From contig JAZSOS010000020.1 of the NCBI GenBank assembly GCA_045537045.1, positions 1 to 21,902 of the forward strand: DNA of 21,902 nucleotides, in the 5' to 3' direction. Positions within the stretch are counted from its first letter, which is position 1. Each line of letters starts with the position of its first letter. Shown here in pieces: positions 1 to 6,919 of the stretch. The DNA comes from SIG480 sp045537045. Lineage in GTDB: Bacteria; Bacillota; Clostridia; Oscillospirales; JAAYXM01. The position numbers were made by a program, and so were the translations under genes. The notes beneath the pieces are model-generated. The model searched no databases and was not told the origin of the DNA. It saw only the letters and a program-made list of their open reading frames with translations.

Positions 1-1
1 C

Positions 2-1981
2 AATCCGCGCGCAAATGTCTACCGTCGCGATAATGATATCCCATACTCATGGGGTACAGCTGTCAACGTGCAGATGATGGCATTTGGTAATATGGGTGAT
101 AACTGCGGTACAGGTGTTGCGTTTACCCGTGATCCTGCGACAGGTGAGAAGAAGCTTATGGGTGAGTTCCTTGTAAATGCACAGGGAGAGGACGTTGTTG
201 CAGGCGTTCGCACACCTATGAAGATTGATGAAATGGAGCAGAAGTTCCCCGCTGCATTTGCAGAGTTCAAAGCTGTTTGCGAAAGACTTGAAAATCACTA
301 CCACGATATGCAGGATATGGAGTTCACGGTTGAGAACGAAAAGCTCTATATGCTTCAGACTCGTAACGGAAAGAGAACTGCTCAGGCTGCTCTTAAGATT
401 GCTTGCGACCTCGTTGACGAAGGTATGAAGGCAGAGCAGGAAGCTGTTCTTATGATTGACCCGAGAAACCTTGACACTCTTCTTCACCCGCAGTTTGATG
501 CAAAGGCACTCAAGGCTGCTACACCCATCGGAAAAGGCCTCGGTGCTTCTCCGGGTGCAGCTTGCGGTAAGATCGTCTTCACTGCCGATGATGCAGAGGC
601 TTGGAAGGCACGCGGTGAGAAAGTTGTTCTCGTCCGTCTCGAAACTTCCCCTGAAGATATTACCGGCATGAAGGCTGCGCAGGGCATCCTCACAGTCCGC
701 GGTGGTATGACATCTCACGCAGCTGTTGTTGCGCGTGGTATGGGTACATGCTGTGTTTCCGGTTGCGGAGACATTAAGATGGATGAAGAGAACAAAAAGT
801 TTGAGCTTGCAGGCAAAACTTTCACTGAAGGCGATTTCATTTCAATCGACGGTTCTACCGGTAATATTTATGATGGTATTATCCCGACCGTGGATGCTTC
901 CATTGCAGGTGAATTCGGTCGTATTATGGCTTGGGCTGATAAATACAGAAAGCTTAAAGTTCGCACAAACGCAGATACACCGCGTGATGCTAAAAAGGCA
1001 CGCGAGCTTGGCGCTGAGGGTATCGGTCTCTGCCGTACCGAACATATGTTCTTTGAGCCGGAGAGAATCGGCGCATTCCGCGAGATGATCTGTTCTGAAA
1101 CTGTTGAAGAAAGAGAAGCGGCTCTTGCTAAGATTCTTCCGATGCAGCAGGCTGACTTTGAGGCTCTCTTTGAAGCTCTCGAAGGCACACCGGTTTGCAT
1201 CCGTTTCCTCGATCCTCCGCTCCACGAGTTCGTACCGACCGAGGAAGAAGACATTGCTGCTCTTGCAAAGGCTCAGGGTAAGGACGTTTCAACCATCAAG
1301 GAAATCATTGATTCCCTCCATGAGTTCAATCCGATGATGGGTCATCGTGGTTGCCGTCTTGCAGTTACCTATCCTGAAATTGCAAAAATGCAAACTGCTG
1401 CAGTTATCCGCGCTGCTATCAATGTTCAGAAGAAGCACGCAGATTGGAATGTAAAGCCGGAAATTATGATTCCGCTTGTCGGAGAGCTTAAAGAGCTCAA
1501 GTATGTAAAGAACTTCGTTGTTGAAGTTGCAGATACAGAAATTGCAGCAGCTGGCGCTGATCTTAAGTATGAAGTCGGTACAATGATTGAAATTCCGCGT
1601 GCAGCACTTACAGCTGACGATATTGCTAAGGAAGCTGACTTCTTCTGCTTCGGTACAAACGACCTCACTCAGATGACATATGGCTTCTCACGTGATGACG
1701 CTGGTAAGTTCCTCTCTGCATATTATGATGCAAAGATTTTTGAGAACGATCCGTTTGCAAAGCTTGACCAGACAGGCGTAGGAAAGCTTATGGAAACAGC
1801 AATAAAGCTTGCAAAGCCGGTTAATTCCTCACTCCACCTTGGTATTTGCGGAGAGCACGGCGGAGACCCGACATCAGTCGAGTTCTGCCATGCAATCGGT
1901 CTTGATTATGTTTCCTGCTCACCGTTCCGCGTTCCGATTGCACGTCTTGCTGCTGCACAGGCTGCAATTAAGGAAATGTAA
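2..1981 (+). CDS. ppdK: Pyruvate phosphate dikinase, C-terminal part (5' end outside the window)
   Basis: This enzyme interconverts pyruvate, ATP and phosphate with phosphoenolpyruvate, AMP and pyrophosphate in the cytoplasm; in anaerobes it often serves PEP metabolism and energy-saving glycolysis. The reading frame is open from base 2, giving 659 codons before TAA. The family is usually about 875-890 residues, so roughly the first 220 are missing. Visible parts are the end of the nucleotide-binding domain (MLQTRNGKRTAQAA), the swivelling phosphohistidine domain with motif GGMTSHAAVVARG (catalytic His codon 716-718), and the PEP/pyruvate TIM barrel with GLCRTEHMFF, FGTNDLTQMTYG and the catalytic Cys in HLGICGEHGG (codon 1847-1849). 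It ends in the usual SCSPFRVPIARLAAAQ. All active-site motifs in the visible part are intact. A GTG at 68 is internal and is not the start. Family assignment is near certain. Confidence 0.97.
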   Translation, partial: NPRANVYRRDNDIPYSWGTAVNVQMMAFGNMGDNCGTGVAFTRDPATGEKKLMGEFLVNAQGEDVVAGVRTPMKIDEMEQKFPAAFAEFKAVCERLENHYHDMQDMEFTVENEKLYMLQTRNGKRTAQAALKIACDLVDEGMKAEQEAVLMIDPRNLDTLLHPQFDAKALKAATPIGKGLGASPGAACGKIVFTADDAEAWKARGEKVVLVRLETSPEDITGMKAAQGILTVRGGMTSHAAVVARGMGTCCVSGCGDIKMDEENKKFELAGKTFTEGDFISIDGSTGNIYDGIIPTVDASIAGEFGRIMAWADKYRKLKVRTNADTPRDAKKARELGAEGIGLCRTEHMFFEPERIGAFREMICSETVEEREAALAKILPMQQADFEALFEALEGTPVCIRFLDPPLHEFVPTEEEDIAALAKAQGKDVSTIKEIIDSLHEFNPMMGHRGCRLAVTYPEIAKMQTAAVIRAAINVQKKHADWNVKPEIMIPLVGELKELKYVKNFVVEVADTEIAAAGADLKYEVGTMIEIPRAALTADDIAKEADFFCFGTNDLTQMTYGFSRDDAGKFLSAYYDAKIFENDPFAKLDQTGVGKLMETAIKLAKPVNSSLHLGICGEHGGDPTSVEFCHAIGLDYVSCSPFRVPIARLAAAQAAIKEM

Positions 1982-2026
1982 TTAAAAAGATAAAACTTTC
2001 TGTTATATCTTCAATATCAATGTTTT

Positions 2027-2060
2027 GCCCACTATCGAAATTTTGATAGTGGGCTTTTTA
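2027..2060 (+). terminator. Rho-independent terminator after ppdK
   Basis: A perfect 10-bp stem, GCCCACTATC (2027-2036) with GATAGTGGGC (2045-2054), has an 8-base loop and is followed directly by TTTTTA. It lies 46 bases after the ppdK stop and separates ppdK from the next gene. Confidence 0.92.
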
Positions 2061-2122
2061 TAATATCATCAAAACTTCAAGAAAAGAACAAACATAATTT
2101 TTATTGTTTTTAACTCTGCTGT

Positions 2123-2150
2123 GCATATGTTTCCAAGTATTGCATACAAT
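2123..2150 (+). promoter_or_regulatory. Candidate sigma-E-type (sporulation, mother cell) promoter for the alcohol dehydrogenase
   Basis: GCATATG (2123-2129), a 13-base spacer, and CATACAAT (2143-2150) lie about 35 bases before the start codon. The known Bacillus sigma-E consensus is roughly kmATATT, 13-14 bases, CATACAnT; this site differs at one position in the -35. TACAAT also reads as a sigma-A -10, but the matching sigma-A -35 position (TGCATA) is poor. The assignment rests on consensus matching by eye. Confidence 0.5.
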
Positions 2151-2184
2151 AATTTAAACTAAGAAAAAGGATTTGGTGGTTAAA

Positions 2185-3240
2185 ATGAAAGGATATGCAA
2201 TGCTCGGCATCGGGAAAACAGGTTGGATAGAAAAAGAGCGTCCAGCCTGCGGGCCACTTGATGCCATTCTGCGCCCTATCGTAATCGCTCCGTGCACATC
2301 TGATATACACACCGTATGGGCGGGGGCGTTAGGCGAAAGAAAAGATATGATTCTCGGACACGAATCAATCGGCGAAGTTGTAGAGGTCGGAGATCTTGTC
2401 CGCGACTTCAAACCAGGCGACAAAGTTATCGTTCCGGCAATCACACCAGACTGGAACACGACAGAAGCTCAAAACGGCTATTCAATGCATTCAGGCGGGA
2501 TGCTTGCAGGGTGGAAATTCTCAAATTTTAAAGACGGTGTTTTTGCCGAATTTTATCACGTTAATGACGCAGACGGAAATCTCGCTCTTCTTCCTTCCGG
2601 TATGGATTTACGCGCTGCATGTATGCTTTGCGACATGATTCCCACAGGACTACACGGTGTTGAGCTTGCCGACATTCAGTTCGGAGACGAAGTGGTTGTT
2701 ATAGGTATAGGTCCTGTTGGTCTTATGTCGGTTGCGGGAGCAGCAATAAGAGGTGCATCAAAAATTTACGCAGTCGGCTCGCGTCCCAACTGCGTTGAAC
2801 TCGCAAAAGAATACGGAGCAACAGAAATTATAAATTATCGCAATGGAGCAATAGACGAGCAGATACTAAAACTCACAGACAGACGCGGAGTTGATAAGGT
2901 AGTAATCGCCGGTGGCGATAATTCCACATTTGCAGAAGCGGTAAGAATGCTGAAACCGGGCGGAAAAATCGGTAATGTTAACTATCTTGGAGAAGGAGAA
3001 AGCATCGCTATCCCACGTGTTGATTGGGGTGTTGGCATGGGACACAAATCTATAAACGGAGGGCTAATGCCCGGTGGAAGACTTCGTATGGAAAAGTTGG
3101 CATCTCTCATAACCGCAGGTCGGCTTCATCCCGAAAAGATGGTTACTCACGAATTTCATGGTCTTGAAGGTGTGGAACAGGCGCTTATGCTGATGAAAGA
3201 AAAACCGAAGGATTTGATAAAGCCAATCGTATTATTGTAA
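2185..3240 (+). CDS. adh: Zinc-dependent NADP(H) secondary alcohol dehydrogenase (T. brockii/C. beijerinckii type)
   Basis: A medium-chain dehydrogenase of 351 residues that interconverts secondary alcohols and ketones (for example 2-propanol and acetone). It aligns by eye almost without gaps to the 352-residue Thermoanaerobacter brockii enzyme. Catalytic zinc ligands are Cys37, His59 (in GHE) and Asp150. The four-cysteine structural zinc lobe is absent, as in that subfamily. The Rossmann motif GIGPVG (174-179) is followed by Gly198-Ser199-Arg200 and Tyr218, the residues known to select NADP over NAD in that enzyme. The start at 2185 gives the conserved MKGYAML N-terminus; in-frame TTG (2173) and GTG (2176) lie upstream. 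AAAGGA (2166-2171) is rather far, with 13 bases between, so start choice is moderately sure. The gene stands alone between the ppdK terminator and a convergent spoIVA. The promoter looks like a sigma-E site, which would place expression in the sporulating mother cell. Confidence 0.95.
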   Translation: MKGYAMLGIGKTGWIEKERPACGPLDAILRPIVIAPCTSDIHTVWAGALGERKDMILGHESIGEVVEVGDLVRDFKPGDKVIVPAITPDWNTTEAQNGYSMHSGGMLAGWKFSNFKDGVFAEFYHVNDADGNLALLPSGMDLRAACMLCDMIPTGLHGVELADIQFGDEVVVIGIGPVGLMSVAGAAIRGASKIYAVGSRPNCVELAKEYGATEIINYRNGAIDEQILKLTDRRGVDKVVIAGGDNSTFAEAVRMLKPGGKIGNVNYLGEGESIAIPRVDWGVGMGHKSINGGLMPGGRLRMEKLASLITAGRLHPEKMVTHEFHGLEGVEQALMLMKEKPKDLIKPIVLL

Positions 3241-3288
3241 TTTAAAAAAGTTTCTGATGATACGTTTTATCGTTCATTAAAAATAAAA

Positions 3289-3309
3289 ACGCGACTATCG
3301 CGTGGTTTT
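3289..3309. terminator. Hairpin terminator between convergent adh and spoIVA (inner)
   Basis: ACGCGA (3289-3294) pairs with TCGCGT (3298-3303) around a 3-base loop, flanked by A-runs on the left and GGTTTT on the right. Read on the minus strand, the stem is followed by TTTTTATTTTT, a strong terminator for spoIVA. Read on the plus strand it is followed by GGTTTTCGTTT, a weaker terminator for adh. Confidence 0.75.
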
Positions 3310-3321
3310 CGTTTGACAACA

Positions 3322-3353
3322 AATAGCCTATCCGCTGTTTCGGATAGGCTATT
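3322..3353. terminator. 13-bp hairpin immediately after the spoIVA stop codon
   Basis: AATAGCCTATCCG (3322-3334) pairs perfectly with CGGATAGGCTATT (3341-3353) around a 6-base loop. It starts 5 bases after the spoIVA stop. The T-tracts on both sides are short, so this may be a bidirectional terminator working with the hairpin at 3289-3309, or an mRNA-end stabiliser. Confidence 0.7.
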
Positions 3354-3358
3354 GTTCT

Positions 3359-4831
3359 CTATATAATTATACAAATCAAACCCGAGCAGGTCTCGTTTGT
3401 TATCCGTTCTACTGCTTCTTTAAGCTTCATCCTCGCATCGTGAGGCATTTTACAAAGCTTATTATGAAGTCCCTCATTGACAAGGTCATGAAGAGATTTA
3501 CCAAAAATATTAGATTCCCATATTTTTTCAGGAGTATCTTCAAATTCACGCAGCATGCAAACAACCAGTTCTTCCGACTGTTTCTCACTGCCGACAATCG
3601 GAGCAACCTCTGTTGTTATATCAGCTCTTAGCATATGTATTGACGGTGCGCTGGCTCGCAGGCGCACTCCGTATTGACCTCCCTGCTTGACTATTTCGGG
3701 ACGCTCAAGTGTCAATTCTCCTATTTCAGGCATCACAATTCCATAACCTGTTTCTCTAACCTGTGCCAAAGCATCTGCAACGCGCTTATACTCATCATTA
3801 ATCTCGGAAAGGTTCGAAAGAAGAGGCAAAAGGTCTCCGTCATCTCGAATTTCAAAGCCTGTTTGCTTACTTAAAATCTCATAGAATAAGCCGCGTGGTA
3901 ATTCACACTTAGCCTCTGCAACACCTGTTCCCAGATTGATTGACGTAACAAATGCATCCGTTACAAGCATACATTCTTTCATCGCGTCCACACAACTGCT
4001 TATATCACGAATTTTATTCATACTCTTTGTTCCGGAAAGCACACAGTTATACATTTCACTTTTAATTTCATGTCCGTAAGGAAGCGTATCAAACCACGGT
4101 GGCAGAAACAAGTTAAGTTCCGAAACCGGAAATTCGTACAGCACACCCTTGATTATATCACGTATTTCGGGTTCATTTGCATTCATACAATTCATTGCAA
4201 TGCAAGTAACATTATATCTTTCAGTGATATCGGCACACACGGATTTTGCCGCATTACTGCTTGGATTAGTTGAGTTTACAACTACAATAAAAGGCTTTCC
4301 AATTTCGAGCAATTCTTCTATAACACGTCTTTCGGCATCAACGTAATCACTGCGTTCAATCTCTCCGATGCTTCCGTCCGTTGTTATTACCAATCCTATG
4401 GTAGAATGCTCGGCAATAACTTTTCGCGTTCCTATTTCAGCAGCTTCGGTCATCGGCATTTCGCGCTCTGACCAAGGCGTCATTACCATTCTTGGAGCTT
4501 CACCTTCCATAATACCAATAGCGCCATCTACCAGATATCCCACGCAATCTATCATGCGAACATTGAAAGCGGAATTTCCGTCAAGAGATATACTTACCGC
4601 TTCCTCCGGAACAAACTTAGGCTCGGCTGTCATGATTGTTCTGCCAGAACCACTCTGAGGCAATTCATCTCTTGCGCGTTCCTTGCTGTAAACATTATCT
4701 ATATTTGGAATAACGAGCGTTTCCATAAACCGCTTTATAAAGGTTGATTTGCCAGTACGCACCGGTCCTACAACGCCTATGTAAATATCTCCTTGCGTCC
4801 TTTGTGATATATCCTGATATATATTTTCCAC
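3359..4831 (-). CDS. spoIVA: Stage IV sporulation protein A (spore coat morphogenetic ATPase)
   Basis: SpoIVA forms the basement layer of the spore coat on the mother-cell side of the forespore membrane. It hydrolyses ATP through a GTPase-like fold and polymerises. This copy has 490 residues, against about 492 in Bacillus subtilis. It opens with the highly conserved MENIYQDISQRTQGDIYIG, followed by the Walker A motif GPVRTGKST (22-30); DCVGYLVDGA and GLVITTDGSIGEI follow, also typical of the family. The C-terminus ends in a short hydrophobic stretch (LICIII), as expected for the membrane-directed end. The start is GTG at 4831, chosen because GGGAGG (4845-4840) lies 8 bases upstream. The gene is alone between two terminators and has a plausible sigma-E promoter. 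Its presence is the strongest sign that the organism makes endospores. Confidence 0.98.
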   Translation of the reverse strand: MENIYQDISQRTQGDIYIGVVGPVRTGKSTFIKRFMETLVIPNIDNVYSKERARDELPQSGSGRTIMTAEPKFVPEEAVSISLDGNSAFNVRMIDCVGYLVDGAIGIMEGEAPRMVMTPWSEREMPMTEAAEIGTRKVIAEHSTIGLVITTDGSIGEIERSDYVDAERRVIEELLEIGKPFIVVVNSTNPSSNAAKSVCADITERYNVTCIAMNCMNANEPEIRDIIKGVLYEFPVSELNLFLPPWFDTLPYGHEIKSEMYNCVLSGTKSMNKIRDISSCVDAMKECMLVTDAFVTSINLGTGVAEAKCELPRGLFYEILSKQTGFEIRDDGDLLPLLSNLSEINDEYKRVADALAQVRETGYGIVMPEIGELTLERPEIVKQGGQYGVRLRASAPSIHMLRADITTEVAPIVGSEKQSEELVVCMLREFEDTPEKIWESNIFGKSLHDLVNEGLHNKLCKMPHDARMKLKEAVERITNETCSGLICIII

Positions 4832-4865
4832 AAGACATTCCTCCCATTTTCATTAAGCTATAATA

Positions 4866-4894
4866 ACTATATGGGAGAAATGCGTATATTATAC
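4866..4894 (-). promoter_or_regulatory. Candidate sigma-E promoter for spoIVA
   Basis: On the minus strand, GTATAAT (4894-4888) is followed after 14 bases by CATATAGT (4873-4866), about 35 bases before the GTG start. The -10 differs from CATACAnT at one position and the -35 is a partial match. spoIVA is known to be sigma-E controlled in Bacillus, which supports an imperfect motif. Confidence 0.45.
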
Positions 4895-4895
4895 C

Positions 4896-4924
4896 AAAAG
4901 AGACCTGATTTTCAGGTCTCTTTT
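4896..4924 (-). terminator. Terminator after lysA
   Basis: AAAAGAGACCTG (4896-4907) pairs with CAGGTCTCTTTT (4913-4924), extended by one A-T pair around a TTT loop. On the minus strand the stem ends in TTTT. It closes the tig-to-lysA run and lies just before the spoIVA promoter. Confidence 0.85.
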
Positions 4925-4992
4925 GCAAATATTTTTTTGCTTGCAAACATATCCATACCAAACATCTAATAACACTCCCGCAAAATCAAAAG

Positions 4993-6294
4993 TTACATCA
5001 AATCGTTTGAAATAATATCGTCGTATGTTTCCCTTTTTATAACAAGCTTATCCGTTCCGTCTTTTACCATAACTACCGGAGGACGCGGAACTCTGTTATA
5101 ATTGGATGCCATCGAATAGTTATACGCACCGGTAGACAGCACGGCAAGCAAATCTCCGGCCTTTACCTTTGGAAGTCTTATGTTTTCTCCCAAAAGATCA
5201 CCGCTTTCGCAATTACGCCCTGCTACGGTTACCGTCTCCGTAGGAGTTTCTCCCGCCCTTTCAGGCATAACCATAGTATATTTTGATCCGTAAAGCGCGT
5301 ATCTGGGATTATCCGTCATTCCTCCGTCAACAGAAACATACGTTCGGATATCTTTAATTTCTTTTACAGAACCCACAGTATATACGGTAACTCCTGCCTC
5401 GGCAACAATTGAACGCCCGGGTTCAATTGAGATAAACGGAAGCAAAAGACCATACTTTTTTGCATCGCGGCGCACTACATCAGTAAAGCTTTTTACTGCA
5501 TCGTATATGGTACGAGGGTCATCTTCTTCCGTATATCTGATACCAAATCCTCCGCCGAGATTCAGCTCAGAAAGCTCAACTCCAAGCTCATTTTTGACTT
5601 TTGCGATAAACTGCATCATAAGCTCTGCCGCATGAGCAAACGGCTCAGGATCAAATATCTGAGAGCCTATGTGGCAATGAACACCGCAAAGCTTAATATT
5701 TTCATAACCCAAAGCGATTTTTACAAACTCAAACGCTTCCCCGTTTTCAAGCGCAACGCCAAATTTTGAATCAATCTGTCCGGTTTTCACAAAATCATGC
5801 GTATGAGCATCAACCCCCGGCTTGATGCGGAACGAAATTTTTGCTGTCTTACCGCGTTCCACTGCAATTTTATTTATTAACTCAAGCTCCTCAATATTGT
5901 CAACAATAATTTCGCGGATATCAGACTCAAGCGCAAAGCGAAGTTCTGCTTCTGTTTTGTTATTTCCGTGAAACACAATTTTCTTTGCCGGAAACCCCGC
6001 TTTTAAAGCGGTATAGAGTTCTCCGCCTGAGACAACATCTGCCCCCAATCCTTCTTCATCAATGATTTTATACATATATTTTGTACAAAACGCCTTACTT
6101 GCGTACTGCACAAGAAAATTATTCCCCCAACATTCGGTAAGTGCGCTTATATATTCTTTGCATGTGCGGCGTATTTTGCCTTCGTCCATTATGTACAGCG
6201 GAGTGCCATACTTTTTTGCCAAAGACACAACATCTGTTCCGCCAACGGTAAGGTGTCCGTACGAATTTACGGAAAGTGAATCTGATACTAACAT
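4993..6294 (-). CDS. lysA: Diaminopimelate decarboxylase
   Basis: A PLP enzyme of 433 residues that decarboxylates meso-diaminopimelate to L-lysine, the last step of lysine synthesis. It has the alanine-racemase-like barrel with the PLP lysine in YASKAF (Lys67), HCHIGSQI, the phosphate-binding glycine loop LNLGGGFG, and EPGRS. The C-terminal beta domain carries CESGD, whose Cys completes the active site across the dimer, and GAYNYSMASNYN. The frame extends to a TTG at 6315, but ATG at 6294 is preferred: AAAGGAG lies 8 bases upstream, and the longer form would overlap engB. It is the last gene of the quality-control run and starts 13 bases after engB, so it is probably co-transcribed. No lysine riboswitch is visible before it. 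Confidence 0.96.
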   Translation of the reverse strand: MLVSDSLSVNSYGHLTVGGTDVVSLAKKYGTPLYIMDEGKIRRTCKEYISALTECWGNNFLVQYASKAFCTKYMYKIIDEEGLGADVVSGGELYTALKAGFPAKKIVFHGNNKTEAELRFALESDIREIIVDNIEELELINKIAVERGKTAKISFRIKPGVDAHTHDFVKTGQIDSKFGVALENGEAFEFVKIALGYENIKLCGVHCHIGSQIFDPEPFAHAAELMMQFIAKVKNELGVELSELNLGGGFGIRYTEEDDPRTIYDAVKSFTDVVRRDAKKYGLLLPFISIEPGRSIVAEAGVTVYTVGSVKEIKDIRTYVSVDGGMTDNPRYALYGSKYTMVMPERAGETPTETVTVAGRNCESGDLLGENIRLPKVKAGDLLAVLSTGAYNYSMASNYNRVPRPPVVMVKDGTDKLVIKRETYDDIISNDLM

Positions 6295-6307
6295 TTCGGC
6301 AACTCCT

Positions 6308-6907
6308 TTATTCAATAGAATTAAAGATTATGCGGACAAGCTCATCTCGTCCTGTTCCTTTCTCTGCTGAGAAAGGAACAATAATCCCCTTAGGGACTTT
6401 AAACGTATCTGCAATAAGCTCTATTGCAGATTCTATCTGAGTCTTTTTCAGCTTGTCCGACTTATTTGCAACAATATAAAACGGCATACCGGACCCGATA
6501 AACCATTGCGCCATTACCATATCATCGGCAGTGGGCTTATGACGAATGTCAACAATGAATATACCAAGATTAAATTCGTCTCCGCGATTCAAATACGTCT
6601 CGATTAGCTTTGCCCAACGCTCTTTTTCGCTTTTTGATACTTTTGCATAGCCATATCCGGGAAGATCCACAAAGTACGCTTTTTCATCGATAAGAAAATA
6701 ATTTATGTGGATAGTCTTCCCAGGAGATGCACCAACTCTTGCAAAGTTTTTGCGATTCAGTATTCTGTTGATTACAGATGATTTTCCGACATTTGATTTT
6801 CCTGCAAAAATTATCTGAGGAAGCTCCGTCTCAATAAAGCCGTCGGGCGTAGCTGCAGATTTAATAAACTCTGCTATATGCAAATTTAAAATCGGTTTCA
6901 TATTCAA
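6308..6907 (-). CDS. engB: Ribosome biogenesis GTP-binding protein YsxC/EngB
   Basis: A small TRAFAC-class GTPase needed for late assembly of the 50S ribosomal subunit. The 199 residues carry G1 GKSNVGKSS (about 36-44), G2 PGKT, G3 DLPGYGYAKV, G4 NKSD and G5 FSAEKGTG, in canonical order and spacing. Two starts are possible. TTG at 6907 has AGGAG (6921-6917) 9 bases upstream; ATG at 6901 would have 15 bases to the same site. I use the TTG, but ATG is a fair alternative that removes two residues. The Shine-Dalgarno overlaps the lon stop codon, which implies coupling to lon. Placement of engB after lon/clpX is common in Firmicutes. Confidence 0.95.
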   Translation of the reverse strand: MNMKPILNLHIAEFIKSAATPDGFIETELPQIIFAGKSNVGKSSVINRILNRKNFARVGASPGKTIHINYFLIDEKAYFVDLPGYGYAKVSKSEKERWAKLIETYLNRGDEFNLGIFIVDIRHKPTADDMVMAQWFIGSGMPFYIVANKSDKLKKTQIESAIELIADTFKVPKGIIVPFSAEKGTGRDELVRIIFNSIE

Positions 6908-6919
6908 CCCACTATTCTC

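Noticed and set aside
47..718. A 223-codon open frame antisense to ppdK
   Set aside because: It is a mirror of a strongly codon-biased gene, with Ser/Cys/His-rich translation and no recognisable domain.
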